NCBI GenBank assembly: GCA_963788185.1
Contig: CAWBGE010000024.1
Location: 248,001 to 312,000, forward strand
DNA length: 64,000 bases
Origin: CAIWHR01 sp963788185
GTDB taxonomy: Bacteria > Pseudomonadota > Gammaproteobacteria > Burkholderiales > Casimicrobiaceae
Reading direction: 5' to 3'
This document shows, piece by piece, positions 1-9,054 of the stretch. Made by a program: the position numbers and the translations under genes. The number at the start of each line of letters is the position of its first letter. The stretch's first letter is position 1. The notes beneath the pieces are model-generated. The model did not search any database, was not told the DNA's origin, and worked only from the letters and a program-made list of their open reading frames with translations.

Positions 1-36
1 GTCAGACCCGTAATACGCGGATCTGACCCCGTTTTT
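1..36. repeat. Palindromic hairpin at the window edge
   Basis: GTCAGA at 1-6 pairs with TCTGAC at 22-27, and CCG at 8-10 pairs with CGG at 18-20, leaving a 7-base loop. CCCCGTTTTT follows, so on the + strand it could end a transcript coming from outside the window. The same palindrome lies just beyond the stop of the minus-strand protease gene. It resembles interspersed palindromes of many proteobacterial genomes, but only part of its surroundings is visible. Confidence 0.45.
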
Positions 37-38
37 CC

Positions 39-1196
39 CTACTGCTGCGCCCTGGGCCGCTTGCCGACGGCGACGTCCACGTCGACGGCCTTGCGTTCGC
101 GCCAGACCTTCACTTTCACCGGTGCGCCCGGCGGGAGATTGGCGATGCGCGTGAGCAGCGACTGGGTGTCCCGCGTGGGTTTGCCGTCGATTTCCACCAC
201 GACGTCGCGCGACTGGATGCCCGCGCGGTCGGCAGGCCCGTTCCGCACCACGCCGCGGATGATCACGCCGCCGTTTTCGACGCCCAGCGCCTGGGCGACT
301 TCCGGCGGCACGTCCTCCGGTTCGATCCCTAGCCAGCCGCGCGTCACCTCGCCGTCGCGGATGATCTGCTCAAGCACCGTCCGCGCGAGCGACACCGGAA
401 TCGCGAACCCGATGCCCTGCGAGCCGCCCGACTGCGAGAAGATGGTGCTGTTGATGCCGACGAGGTTGCCGGCGATGTCGACCAGCGCGCCGCCCGAATT
501 GCCGGGGTTGATCGCCGCGTCGGTCTGGATGAAGTCCTCGTACCGATTGATGCCGAGGTGATTGCGCCCGGTGGCGCTGACGATGCCCATCGTGACCGTG
601 TTGCCGAAGCCAAAGGGGTTGCCGATCGCCAGGACGACATCGCCCACCTGCACGGCATCCAGCGCGGCAAAGGTGATTGCGGGCAGGCTCTTGCCTTCGG
701 CGACGAGCACCGCAAGATCGGACTCGGGATCGGTGCCGCGCACCTTGGCCTGGAGGCGGCGACCGTCGGCAAGCACCAACTGGATGTCGTCGGCGCCCTC
801 GATCACGTGATGATTGGTCAGCACGTAACCTTCGGAAGCGACGATCACGCCGGATCCCAGACTGGTGGCGCTTTGCCGCGGAATGCGTTCGGCAAGATCC
901 GGGAAGTAGCGGCGCAGGAGCGAATCGTCCATCAGCGGATGGCGCTGACGCATCTCCTTGCGGGTGTAGATGTTGACGACCGCCGGCATCGCTCTCTTCG
1001 CCGCGTCGGCGTAGCTCGAGGCCGTCGTAGACGGCGCCGTCGCCGGGGTATTGGTCTCCTGCAGCAGCACGATCCCGCCCGCTCCGCGCTGCCCGAAGCG
1101 TGACAGCAGGTCGGGACGCAGCGTCGAGACGACGAAAAGCGCTGCCAGGCACAGCGTGCAGGCCTGCGCGAAGATGAGCCAGAATTTGCGCAGCAC
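39..1196 (-). CDS. HtrA/DegP-family periplasmic serine protease
   Basis: A 385-residue trypsin-like S1C protease with one C-terminal PDZ domain, expected to act in periplasmic protein quality control. The N-terminus has one membrane segment (roughly residues 5-25), so it is probably membrane-anchored like DegS-type members. The catalytic triad is visible: His in TNHHVIEGA, Asp in ESDLAVL and Ser in NPGNSGGAL. The PDZ domain covers about the last 100 residues (GWLGIEPEDVPPE onward). I chose the GTG at 1196 because GAGGGA lies just upstream and the membrane segment follows at once. A longer frame to 1331 adds Arg-rich sequence unlike the family. It diverges from the cytochrome bc1 operon. Confidence 0.9.
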   Translation of the reverse strand: MLRKFWLIFAQACTLCLAALFVVSTLRPDLLSRFGQRGAGGIVLLQETNTPATAPSTTASSYADAAKRAMPAVVNIYTRKEMRQRHPLMDDSLLRRYFPDLAERIPRQSATSLGSGVIVASEGYVLTNHHVIEGADDIQLVLADGRRLQAKVRGTDPESDLAVLVAEGKSLPAITFAALDAVQVGDVVLAIGNPFGFGNTVTMGIVSATGRNHLGINRYEDFIQTDAAINPGNSGGALVDIAGNLVGINSTIFSQSGGSQGIGFAIPVSLARTVLEQIIRDGEVTRGWLGIEPEDVPPEVAQALGVENGGVIIRGVVRNGPADRAGIQSRDVVVEIDGKPTRDTQSLLTRIANLPPGAPVKVKVWRERKAVDVDVAVGKRPRAQQ

Positions 1197-1221
1197 GGGG
1201 GATTCCCTCGATCGATGCCCG

Positions 1222-1227
1222 ATTATA
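1222..1227 (-). promoter_or_regulatory. Possible -10 element for the HtrA-like gene
   Basis: A perfect TATAAT reads on the minus strand about 26 bases before the GTG start at 1196, leaving a short leader. No good -35 box lies 16-18 bases upstream, so this is only a candidate promoter. Confidence 0.35.
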
Positions 1228-1380
1228 GCTGCGGGCGGCGCGGCGGCCTCTTTCAGCTGCCGCGAGGAGGGCCGCCGCCGTTCGAGCGGCGGTCGCGGCG
1301 AGCGTCGCCAACCCGATGATTGCAGGAGCATTTTCCGTTCTTTCCGGTCGCCGCTCTTCCGGCTGGAGGCCGAAATCCCT

Positions 1381-1386
1381 TATAAT
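1381..1386 (+). promoter_or_regulatory. Possible -10 element for the petABC operon
   Basis: A perfect TATAAT on the + strand lies 78 bases before the petA start. The best -35 candidate is TTCCGG at 1357-1362, 18 bases upstream, which is weak. Position in the divergent intergenic region supports a role in bc1 transcription. Confidence 0.4.
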
Positions 1387-1464
1387 CGATGGGTTTGCGA
1401 ATCCACGCCCGCAGTTTTGCGGCGGGCGGCGGGCCTGCATCGTCAATATCAGGGACGGGGCGAC

Positions 1465-2058
1465 ATGGCGGAAGGTACGGTGGACAGGGGCAAGCGCCGG
1501 TTTGTGATCGGCGCCACCAGCGTGGTCGGGGGCGTGGGCGTCGTGGCGGCGGCGACGCCGTTCGTGATGTCGCTCTTCCCCAGCGAGCGCGCAAAGGCGG
1601 CCGGTGCGCCGGTCGAGATCGACATCAGCAAGCTCGAGCCCGGCCAGAAGATCGACGTCGAATGGCGCGGCAAGGTCGTCTGGGTGATCAATCGCACCCC
1701 GGCGATGCTCGACAGTCTGGCCAAGCTCGACGGCAAGCTCGCCGATCCGGGCTCGAACCAGCCGCAACAGCCCGCATACGCCAGGAATCCCGCGCGCGCG
1801 ATCAAGCCCCAGGTGTTCGTCGCGGTCGGCATCTGCACGCATCTGGGGTGCTCGCCGACCTTTCGTCCGGAGGTGGCGCCCGTCGATCTCGGCGGCGACT
1901 GGCTGGGCGGCTTCTTCTGCCCCTGCCATCAGTCGAAATTCGACCTGGCCGGGCGCGTGTACGCCGGCGTGCCGGCACCGACCAATCTGGTCATTCCGCC
2001 GCACAGGTATGTCGGCGAGACGAAGATCGTCATCGGCGACGATGGCAAGTCGGCGTAA
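1465..2058 (+). CDS. petA: Ubiquinol-cytochrome c reductase Rieske iron-sulfur subunit
   Basis: The Rieske [2Fe-2S] subunit of the cytochrome bc1 complex, 197 residues, which takes electrons from ubiquinol and passes them to cytochrome c1. A Tat-like N-terminus (RRFVIGAT, then a hydrophobic anchor) is present. The two cluster-binding boxes are CTHLGC near residue 124 and CPCH near residue 152, followed by the glycine-rich Pro loop region. The ATG at 1465 gives the normal length; in-frame sequence further upstream has no family similarity. It is first in petA-petB-petC, 15 bases before petB. Confidence 0.97.
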   Translation: MAEGTVDRGKRRFVIGATSVVGGVGVVAAATPFVMSLFPSERAKAAGAPVEIDISKLEPGQKIDVEWRGKVVWVINRTPAMLDSLAKLDGKLADPGSNQPQQPAYARNPARAIKPQVFVAVGICTHLGCSPTFRPEVAPVDLGGDWLGGFFCPCHQSKFDLAGRVYAGVPAPTNLVIPPHRYVGETKIVIGDDGKSA

Positions 2059-2073
2059 CGGGGAATCGGGGCC

Positions 2074-3348
2074 ATGGAAAAAATCCTGAACTGGATCGAC
2101 GAGCGCTTCCCGCTGACCGCGTTGTGGGAGTCGCAGTGGGGCAAGTACGTCGCGCCGAAGAACTTCAACTTCTGGTACTACTTCGGCTCGCTCGCGGCGC
2201 TGGTGCTGGTGATGCAGATCGTCACCGGCATCTTCCTGACGATGAACTACAAGCCCGACGCCGCCAAGGCGTTCGAGTCCGTCGAGTACATCATGCGCGA
2301 CGTGTCGTGGGGCTGGCTGATCCGGTACATGCACTCGACCGGCGCGTCGATGTTCTTCGTCGTCGTCTACCTGCACATGTTCCGGGGCCTGATGTACGGC
2401 AGCTACCGCAAGCCGCGCGAACTCACCTGGATCCTGGGCTGCATGATCTACCTCGTGCTGATGGGCGAGGCGTTCTTCGGCTACCTGCTTCCCTGGGGGC
2501 AGATGTCGTTCTGGGGCGCGCAGGTGATCGTCAACCTTTTCTCGGCGATTCCCGTGATCGGCGAAGACCTCTCGATCTGGATCCGCGGCGACTACACGAT
2601 CTCCGACATCACGCTGAACCGTTTCTTCGCCTTCCACGTGATTGCGTTTCCGCTGGTGCTGATGGGCCTCGTTGCCGCGCACCTGATGGCACTGCACGAG
2701 ACGGGCTCGAACAACCCCGACGGCGTCGAGATCAAGAAGCAGCCCAAGGATCCCCAGACCGGGCTCCCGCTCGACGGCATCTACTCGCATCCGTACTACA
2801 CGGTCAAGGACATCATGGGGGTCGTGGTCTTCCTCGCCGTGTTCTCGGTCATCGTCTTCTTCGTGCCGGAGATGGGCGGGTACTTCCTCGAGGCCAACAA
2901 CTTCGTCCCGGCCGATCCGCTGCGCACGCCGCTGCACATCGCGCCGGTGTGGTACTTCACGCCCTTCTACGCGATGCTGCGCGCGGTGCCGTCGTATTTC
3001 GGCACCCAGGTCTGGGGAGTGCTGGTGATGGGGGGCGCGGTGATGATCTTCTTCGCGCTGCCCTGGCTCGACCGCGGCAAGGTGAAGTCGATCCGCTACC
3101 GGGGCAACCTGTACAAGTCGTGGCTGGCGGCGTTCGTCGTCAGCTTCCTGATCCTGGGCTACCTCGGCGTCGTGCCGGTAACCGTCTGGGGTCAGTTCGC
3201 CGAGGGCATTCCCCTCCTGGGCGGCGCTGACAAGGCGACGGTCGTGTCGAGGGTGCTCACGGTCGTCTACTTCCTCTTCTTCCTGTTGATGCCCTGGTAC
3301 ACCGCGCGCGACAAGACCAGGCCCGAACCGGAAAGGCTGACCGGATAA
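2074..3348 (+). CDS. petB: Cytochrome b subunit of the bc1 complex
   Basis: The 424-residue, multi-span membrane cytochrome b that carries hemes bL and bH and forms the Qo and Qi quinone sites. Visible signatures include SFWGAQVIVNLF, the first-half heme helices with conserved His (RYMHSTGAS, HVIAFPLVL), and PVWYFTPFYAML. The Qo-loop motif is PVWY where mitochondria and alphaproteobacteria have PEWY; the Glu-to-Val change is usual in beta- and gammaproteobacteria. The stop codon overlaps the petC start in TAATG, implying translational coupling. Confidence 0.97.
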   Translation: MEKILNWIDERFPLTALWESQWGKYVAPKNFNFWYYFGSLAALVLVMQIVTGIFLTMNYKPDAAKAFESVEYIMRDVSWGWLIRYMHSTGASMFFVVVYLHMFRGLMYGSYRKPRELTWILGCMIYLVLMGEAFFGYLLPWGQMSFWGAQVIVNLFSAIPVIGEDLSIWIRGDYTISDITLNRFFAFHVIAFPLVLMGLVAAHLMALHETGSNNPDGVEIKKQPKDPQTGLPLDGIYSHPYYTVKDIMGVVVFLAVFSVIVFFVPEMGGYFLEANNFVPADPLRTPLHIAPVWYFTPFYAMLRAVPSYFGTQVWGVLVMGGAVMIFFALPWLDRGKVKSIRYRGNLYKSWLAAFVVSFLILGYLGVVPVTVWGQFAEGIPLLGGADKATVVSRVLTVVYFLFFLLMPWYTARDKTRPEPERLTG

Positions 3349-4145
3349 TGAACAAGCTCATTGCGACCCTCTTCGCGGCGCTGCTGCTGACGTCCGCGCC
3401 GGCATTCGCGTCCGGCGGCGACGTCATGCTCGAGCCGGCGCCGATCAATCGCCTCGATGCCGAATCGCTGCAGCGCGGCGCCCGTACGTTCGTCAACTAT
3501 TGCCTCAACTGCCACAGCGCGAAGTACATGCGCTACAACCGGCTGACGGACCTGGGCCTCACCGAAGACCAGATCAAGGACAACCTGATCCTGACCGGGG
3601 CCAAGATCGGCGACCCGATGACGGTGGCCATGCCCGCCGCCGACGCCAGGATCTGGCTCGGCGCGCCGCCGCCGGATCTGTCGGTCGAGTCGCGCGTCCG
3701 CGGCACCGATTGGCTGTACAACTACTTCCTCGGCTTCTACAGGGACGAAAAATCGGCGACCGGCTGGAACAATCTCGTGTTCCCGAACGTCGGCATGCCG
3801 CATGTGCTGTGGGAACTCTCGGGCACCAACAAGCTGGTGGCGACCGAATACAAGGACGCCCATGAAGCGCAGGGCGCGGCGATCGCCGCCAAGCGTCTGG
3901 TCAGGGTGGTGGCGTCGCCGGGCGGCAAGGCCGCGGTCGAAACGCTGGCCGTCGAGACGCCGGGCACGATGACGCCCGACCAGTATCGCGCGTTCGTCGC
4001 CGACCTCGTCAACTACCTCGACTACATGGGCGAGCCGGTCAAGAACAAGCGGATCAGCCTGGGGCTCATCGTCCTTCTCTACCTCAGCATTCTGTTTGCC
4101 TTTGCCTTCTGGTTGAAGAAGGAATTCTGGAAGGACATCCACTGA
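3348..4145 (+). CDS. petC: Cytochrome c1 of the bc1 complex
   Basis: The 265-residue cytochrome c1, which passes electrons from the Rieske centre to soluble cytochrome c. It has a Sec signal peptide cleaved after about residue 21 (SAPAFA), a heme-c site CLNCH at residues 52-56, and one C-terminal membrane anchor (LIVLLYLSILFAFAFW) that holds the domain on the periplasmic face. It is the last bc1 gene; a strong hairpin at 4222-4246 follows. Confidence 0.97.
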   Translation: MNKLIATLFAALLLTSAPAFASGGDVMLEPAPINRLDAESLQRGARTFVNYCLNCHSAKYMRYNRLTDLGLTEDQIKDNLILTGAKIGDPMTVAMPAADARIWLGAPPPDLSVESRVRGTDWLYNYFLGFYRDEKSATGWNNLVFPNVGMPHVLWELSGTNKLVATEYKDAHEAQGAAIAAKRLVRVVASPGGKAAVETLAVETPGTMTPDQYRAFVADLVNYLDYMGEPVKNKRISLGLIVLLYLSILFAFAFWLKKEFWKDIH

Positions 4146-4221
4146 CCGGTTGCCGGCGTCCCGCCATCCGTGCGGGGTTTGCCAGCCGGGTCCGGAGATG
4201 CCCGCCATTGAACGCCGTCGC

Positions 4222-4246
4222 GGGGCAGGAGCCGCATTCCTGCCCC
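4222..4246 (+). terminator. Hairpin after petC, before sspA
   Basis: A perfect 9-bp stem (GGGGCAGGA at 4222-4230 with TCCTGCCCC at 4238-4246) encloses a 7-base loop. The tract after it is TTCGCTTTC, not a clean U-run, so it may be a weak terminator or processing/attenuation hairpin between petABC and sspAB. Confidence 0.5.
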
Positions 4247-4330
4247 TTCGCTTTCCCGGCTCTCGGAGAGCGCCGACAGGATGCTGTTGAATCGAATCCG
4301 CCGCCACGTCGCGGCAGGGAGAACACCACC

Positions 4331-4930
4331 ATGATGACGCTCTACTCAGGCACCACCGATCCCTTCAGCCAGCGCTGCCGCATCGTGCTGCACGAGAAAG
4401 GGATGGACTTCCAGATCATCGACGTCGACCTCGACCACAAGCCGGAAGACCTGGCGGTGATGAACCCCTACAATCAGGTTCCGGTGCTGGTCGAGCGCGA
4501 CCTCGTCCTGCACGAGTCGAACATCATCAACGAGTATATCGACGAGCGGTTCCCGCATCCGCAGCTGATGCCGGCCGATCCTGTGATGCGGGCCCGCGCG
4601 CGGCTCTTCCTGCATCGCTTCGAAAAGGAGATGTTCGTTCACATCGACGCGCTGGAGAGCAACAACCAGAAGCAGCTCGAGAAGGCGCGCAACCTGGTCC
4701 GCGACAGCCTGCTGCAGATCGCGCCGGTGTTCGCCAAGCACAAGCACATGCTGGGCGACGATTACTCGATGCTCGACGTCGCGATCACGCCGCTCTTGTG
4801 GCGCCTCGACTACTACGGTATCTCCATGCCCAAGCAGGCGGCGCCGCTGATGAAGTACGCCGAGCGCCTGTTTTCCCGTCCCGCGTTCTCCGAAGCGCTG
4901 ACATCGGCCGAGCGCGGCATGCGCAAGTGA
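4331..4930 (+). CDS. sspA: Stringent starvation protein A (GST-fold, RNA polymerase-associated)
   Basis: A 199-residue GST-fold protein of the SspA family. In Escherichia coli SspA binds RNA polymerase and alters transcription under starvation and acid stress. The N-terminal thioredoxin-like half (LYSGTTDPFSQRCRIVL, then VPVLVERD and ESNIINEYIDE) and the all-alpha C-terminal half are typical. The ATG at 4331 follows GGCAGGGAGAAC; a second ATG at 4334 is possible. Its place between bc1 genes and sspB is conserved in betaproteobacteria. Confidence 0.95.
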   Translation: MMTLYSGTTDPFSQRCRIVLHEKGMDFQIIDVDLDHKPEDLAVMNPYNQVPVLVERDLVLHESNIINEYIDERFPHPQLMPADPVMRARARLFLHRFEKEMFVHIDALESNNQKQLEKARNLVRDSLLQIAPVFAKHKHMLGDDYSMLDVAITPLLWRLDYYGISMPKQAAPLMKYAERLFSRPAFSEALTSAERGMRK

Positions 4931-5025
4931 GTCTGCAGCGCTGAAGCCCGCAACGGGGGCGGAGCCGGGGATTGTTCCGGGTGCGCGCCACGATGCGGGC
5001 ACACTTTACGGGTGAGCCGTCTTCC

Positions 5026-5484
5026 ATGTCCGAGCAATCTGCCAAGCCTTATCTGATTCGCGCCATCTGCGAGTGGTGCGCCGACAACGGGTTGACCCCC
5101 TATCTGGCCGTCAGGGTGGACGGCCAGACCCGCGTGCCTCGTGCATTCGTGCGCAACGGCGAGATCGTGCTCAACATCAGCGTCAATGCGACGCGCAAGC
5201 TCGCCGTCGACAACGAGCGGGTGAGCTTCAACGCGCGATTTGCCGGCGCCTCGCAGGAGGTGTCGGTGCCGATGGCGGCGGTCACGGGAATCTTCGCCAA
5301 GGAAACCGGTTACGGTTTCGCATTCGCCCAATCCGAAGATGCCGCCGCGTCGCTGGACAAGGCCACTGCACCCGCGTTGACCGACGTCGACACCGCGCTG
5401 GCCGAGGACGCGAAGGGTGCCGCCGAGAGCAGGGACGGCGGCAAGCCCAAGGCGAGGCCCTCGCACTTGCAGATCATCAAGTAG
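5026..5484 (+). CDS. sspB: ClpXP protease specificity-enhancing factor SspB
   Basis: A 152-residue SspB-family adaptor that, in E. coli, delivers ssrA-tagged proteins to ClpXP. The N-terminal substrate-binding fold (YLIRAICEWCADNGLTPYL, LNISVNATRKL, ARFAGASQEVSVPM) is intact. A low-complexity linker leads to a short C-terminal tail ending RPSHLQIIK; the corresponding E. coli tail docks on ClpX. I chose the ATG at 5026 because the family starts just before this fold. The pair with sspA is the usual order. Confidence 0.93.
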   Translation: MSEQSAKPYLIRAICEWCADNGLTPYLAVRVDGQTRVPRAFVRNGEIVLNISVNATRKLAVDNERVSFNARFAGASQEVSVPMAAVTGIFAKETGYGFAFAQSEDAAASLDKATAPALTDVDTALAEDAKGAAESRDGGKPKARPSHLQIIK

Positions 5485-5553
5485 TCGAGCGGCACGCGAC
5501 CCGGCGCAGGCGGAACAGCGCCCCGTGCAAGGCGAGGTAGAATTCGTCAGAAC

Positions 5554-5629
5554 GCCGGCATAGCTCAGTTGGCAGAGCAGCGGTTTTGTAAACCGAAGGT
5601 CCCGGGTTCGACCCCTGGTGCCGGCACCA
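5554..5629 (+). tRNA. tRNA-Thr (anticodon TGT)
   Basis: A 76-base cloverleaf with acceptor GCCGGCA/TGCCGGC, a GCTC/GAGC D-stem, a TGT anticodon inside TTTGTAA, a T-arm CCGGG-TTCGACC-CCTGG and an encoded CCA end. The anticodon stem has a G-A pair at 27-43, which also occurs in E. coli tRNA-Thr. Its 3' half is partly repeated near 12147. Confidence 0.97.
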
Positions 5630-5834
5630 ATGAGAACAGCGCAATGGACCGGATTCACCGGAATGCTGCCTCGTGCCTTTTGCGTCAACGTAACGAGCTG
5701 TGTCCGCTTGGTCGACAACTGCACGCTATCGGCGATTTTCGGTCGCGACCTCATGACCCGGAAGACGCGCGACGCGCGACCTGCGCACTTGACCGAGTCG
5801 GCCCCAGGTTATCTTCGACACGCCTGATGACGAC

Positions 5835-6854
5835 ATGATTCCTCCCCGAATCGATAGCATCGAGCAGCTCGAGGAGGTGATGACCACGCCGTCGCTTGGG
5901 CTGATCGAGGCGCTGCGCGGTGTGCCTGGCGACCTCATGGTGCTGGGCGTCGGCGGCAAGATGGGGCCGACGCTTGCACGCCTGGCCAGGCGGGCCGCGC
6001 CCGACAAGCGCGTGATCGGCGTCTCGCGCTTTTCCGAACCGGGCCTGCGGCCCGGGCTCGAGCGGCACAGCATCGAATGCATCGAGGCCGACCTGCTGTC
6101 GCGCGAGCAGGTCGCCGCGCTGCCTGACGCGCCCAACATCGTGTTCATGGCCGGCCGAAAATTCGGTTCCACCGGCAGCGAGTGGCTCACCTGGGCGATG
6201 AACGCGCATGTGCCGGCGCTGGTGGCAGAGCGTTTCGCCGCCTCGCGGATCGTCGCGTTCTCGACCGCTTGCGTCTACCCGTTCGTGGGTGTGGACGGCG
6301 CCGGCGCCAACGAGCGCGCGCCGTTGACGCCTCCGCCGGGCGAGTACGCGAACTCCTGCGTCGCGCGCGAGCGGCTCTTTCAGCACTTTTCGCATCGGCT
6401 CGGCACACCAGGTCGGCTGATCCGGCTGTCGTACGCGATCGACATGCGCTACGGCGTGCTGCACGACGTAGCGCGCAAGCTGGTGGCGCGCGAGCCGATC
6501 GACCTTGCGATGGGCCACGCCAACGTGATCTGGCAGGGCGACGCCAACGACTGGGCGCTGCGCGCGCTGGCGCATTGCACGGCGCCGACGACGGGGCTCA
6601 ACGTCAGCGGACCGGCCGTGCGCATCCGCGACATCGCCTTGGACCTTGCACGGCGGCTGGGCGTGACGCCGCGGTTCACCGGCACCGAGGCCCCCACCGC
6701 CTGGCTTGTCGACATCGGCGAGGCGCTGCGACTGTTCGGCCCGCCGGCAGTATCGACGGAGACCATGCTCGACTGGACCGCCGACTGGGTCGCGCGTGAC
6801 CTGGGGAGCCTCGGCAAGCCGACGCATTACGAGGCACGGGACGGGAAGTACTGA
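5835..6854 (+). CDS. NAD-dependent epimerase/dehydratase family protein
   Basis: A 339-residue extended-SDR protein. The N-terminal Rossmann motif reads LMVLGVGGKMGPTLA (GxGGxxG) at about residues 35-48, followed by NIVFMAGRKFGSTGS. The central catalytic region FSTACVYPF followed by EYANSCVARER departs from the classic YxxxK. Exact chemistry is unclear; a sugar-acid or nucleotide-sugar dehydratase/epimerase is possible. It opens the six-gene + strand cluster ending at 12013, and the next gene starts 16 bases later. Confidence 0.75.
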   Translation: MIPPRIDSIEQLEEVMTTPSLGLIEALRGVPGDLMVLGVGGKMGPTLARLARRAAPDKRVIGVSRFSEPGLRPGLERHSIECIEADLLSREQVAALPDAPNIVFMAGRKFGSTGSEWLTWAMNAHVPALVAERFAASRIVAFSTACVYPFVGVDGAGANERAPLTPPPGEYANSCVARERLFQHFSHRLGTPGRLIRLSYAIDMRYGVLHDVARKLVAREPIDLAMGHANVIWQGDANDWALRALAHCTAPTTGLNVSGPAVRIRDIALDLARRLGVTPRFTGTEAPTAWLVDIGEALRLFGPPAVSTETMLDWTADWVARDLGSLGKPTHYEARDGKY

Positions 6855-6870
6855 AGAGATCGGAATCGCC

Positions 6871-7938
6871 ATGCACCGGAGCGAAATTCCTGCCGACGTC
6901 CTTGCGGTGCTGCGCCGTGGCGCAGTGATCCCGGCGCACCTGCTGGCGCTCGACGCCCGACGACAGCTTGACCGGAAGCGCCAGCGCGCTCTGGCGCGCT
7001 ATTACCTGGACGCCGGTGCCGGCGGGCTCGCGGTGGGCGTGCACTCGACGCAGTTCGCGATTCGCGACGTCGGGCTCTACGAGCCGGTGCTCGAGCTGGC
7101 AATGCAGACGGCGGGCGAGTGGGCACCCCTGGGTGGCCGGCGGCCCTTGTTCATGATCGCCGGCCTGGCGGGCCGGACCGTCCAGGCACTGCGCGAGGCG
7201 CAGATCGCCCAGCACATGGGGTATCACGCGGGACTTTTGAGCCTGGCGGCGATGAAGGGCGCCGGCGAGGACGCACTGATCGACCATTGCCGCGAGATCG
7301 CGGCCGTGATGCCGCTGATCGGCTTCTACCTGCAGCCTGCGGTCGGCGGCATCGAACTGCCGGTGAGCTTCTGGCGGCGCTTCGCGGCGATCGACAACGT
7401 CGTGGCGATCAAGATGGCGCCGTTCAACCGCTATCGGACGCTGGACGTGATCCGCGGCGTGGTCGAGGCCGGCGCGGAGAAGCGCATCGCGCTCTACACC
7501 GGCAACGACGACCACATCGTGCTCGACCTGGCGACGCCCTTCGTCGTGCGCCGCGCCGCCGCCGATGTCACCGTGCGCATCCGCGGTGGACTGCTCGGGC
7601 ACTGGAGCGTTTGGACGTGTCGCGCGGTGCAGCTGCTCCAACGTGTCCACGCCGCCGTCGAACACGGCGCGATCGATGCCGAGCTGCTGGCGCTCGACTC
7701 GAAGGTGACCGACTGCAATGCCGCACTCTTCGACGTCGCCAACGGCTTCCACGGCTGCATCGCCGGCTGCCACGAGATTCTTCGCCGGCAGGGGTTGTTC
7801 GAAGGCATCTGGTGCCTCGATCCGGCCGAGGGGCTGAGCCCCGGGCAGGCCGACGAGATCGACCGCGTGCATGCTGCATACCCGGAACTCAACGACGACG
7901 CGTTCGTGCGCGAGCACATGACGCGCTGGTTTGCTTAG
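6871..7938 (+). CDS. Dihydrodipicolinate synthase/N-acetylneuraminate lyase family aldolase
   Basis: A 355-residue class I aldolase-type TIM barrel. Members form a Schiff base with a 2-oxo acid and make or break a C-C bond. The likely Schiff-base Lys is residue 181 in NVVAIKMAPF, and GFYLQPAVGG around residue 151 replaces the usual YNxP segment, so it is not the lysine-pathway enzyme. Length exceeds standard DapA by about 60 residues. I chose the ATG at 6871, which starts the conserved sequence. Context suggests cleavage of a sugar-acid-derived oxo acid. Confidence 0.75.
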   Translation: MHRSEIPADVLAVLRRGAVIPAHLLALDARRQLDRKRQRALARYYLDAGAGGLAVGVHSTQFAIRDVGLYEPVLELAMQTAGEWAPLGGRRPLFMIAGLAGRTVQALREAQIAQHMGYHAGLLSLAAMKGAGEDALIDHCREIAAVMPLIGFYLQPAVGGIELPVSFWRRFAAIDNVVAIKMAPFNRYRTLDVIRGVVEAGAEKRIALYTGNDDHIVLDLATPFVVRRAAADVTVRIRGGLLGHWSVWTCRAVQLLQRVHAAVEHGAIDAELLALDSKVTDCNAALFDVANGFHGCIAGCHEILRRQGLFEGIWCLDPAEGLSPGQADEIDRVHAAYPELNDDAFVREHMTRWFA

Positions 7939-8026
7939 GGTCAACGAATCCGGATTGACATCGCGGCACTCCCCGCCCATATTCTTCAGCTGTTCAACTT
8001 CACCACGACGCCGAAGGATGACCGAC

Positions 8027-9037
8027 ATGAAAACACGAACCTTCCTCAAGACCCTTGTGGCGGTTGCCATTGGCATGGCAGTGGCCGGCACCGGCCAGGC
8101 GCAGCAGTGGAAGCCGACACGACCGATCAATCTGATCGTGCCCTGGGCCGCCGGCGGATCGACCGACCAGGTCACGCGCATCGCAGCGTCCGAGATGGAG
8201 AAGGCGCTGGGCCAGACCATCGTCATCGTCAACCAGCCGGGCGCCTCGGGGTCGATCGGCACCAAGGGCGCTCTGGACGCGCCGCGTGACGGCTACACCT
8301 GGACGGCAGGCGCGGCGCAGGACCTTGGCGCCTACGAGACGCTGGGCTCGCTGAAGACGCGCATCACCGACTGGCATCTCTTCCTCAACGTCGCCAACGT
8401 CCAGGTCCTGAGCGTCAATCCGAAGACGCCGTACAACAACGCCAAGGAAGTGCTCGACGCGATGAAGGCCAAGCCGGGCCAGATCAGCGTCGCCACCGCC
8501 GGCGTCACCTCGGCCGGTCACAATGCGATGGAGCTGATCGCCAAGAATACCGGCGTCAAGTACAAGCACGTCACCTACGACGGCGGCAACCCCGCGGTGG
8601 TGGCCACGGTGGCCGGCGAAGCCGACGTCACCACTCAGCTGGCGGTCGAGCAGGCCGACATGATCCGCGGCAAGCGCCTGCGCCCGCTGGCGTCGGTGAG
8701 CGACAAGCCGCTGGAGCTGGAAGGCTTTGGCGTCATCCCGCCGCTGTCGCAGACGCTGCCCGGCTTCACCGCGCCGGTCAACTATTTCGGCATCTTCATT
8801 CCCAAGGGCGTGCCGGACGAGGTCGTGAAGACCGTGGAGAAGATCTGGGCCGAGAACATCGCCAAGAGCGAAGCGCTGAAGAAATACGCGACGAGCCGCG
8901 GCGCACTGTTCGCGCCGCAGTACGGTGAGGCGGCGCAGAAGGCTGTGTTCCCGGCGGTTCAGGCCAACGCCTGGCTGCTGTACGACGGCGGCAAGGCCAA
9001 GGTGTCGCCCGACACGGTCGGCATTCCCAGGTCCTGA
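8027..9037 (+). CDS. Tripartite tricarboxylate transporter substrate-binding protein (Bug/TctC family)
   Basis: A 336-residue periplasmic solute-binding protein with a clear Sec signal (MKTRTFLKTLVAVAIGMAVA to GQA). The hallmark start of the mature Bug protein, RPINLIVPWAAGGSTDQVTR, is present, as is VNQPGASGSIG. I prefer the ATG at 8027 because GAAGG sits 9 bases upstream; ATG 8018 is too close to it. It is followed by tctB and tctA, forming a complete transporter. Bug proteins bind small organic acids; the ligand here is unknown. Confidence 0.9.
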   Translation: MKTRTFLKTLVAVAIGMAVAGTGQAQQWKPTRPINLIVPWAAGGSTDQVTRIAASEMEKALGQTIVIVNQPGASGSIGTKGALDAPRDGYTWTAGAAQDLGAYETLGSLKTRITDWHLFLNVANVQVLSVNPKTPYNNAKEVLDAMKAKPGQISVATAGVTSAGHNAMELIAKNTGVKYKHVTYDGGNPAVVATVAGEADVTTQLAVEQADMIRGKRLRPLASVSDKPLELEGFGVIPPLSQTLPGFTAPVNYFGIFIPKGVPDEVVKTVEKIWAENIAKSEALKKYATSRGALFAPQYGEAAQKAVFPAVQANAWLLYDGGKAKVSPDTVGIPRS

Positions 9038-9054
9038 CGCCTGCGCTTCGGAGC

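Noticed and set aside
370..2937. An 855-residue minus-strand frame opposite petA and petB
   Set aside because: It covers well-supported bc1 genes and reads as low-complexity charged sequence, so it is a shadow.
5559..5754. The minus-strand frame with GRTRDLRFTKPLLCQLSYAG as a protein
   Set aside because: This is a translation of the antisense strand of tRNA-Thr, a common annotation artefact.
5630..5834. An integrase remnant next to tRNA-Thr
   Set aside because: The 205 bases after the tRNA hold no frame resembling a tyrosine recombinase and no repeat of note.
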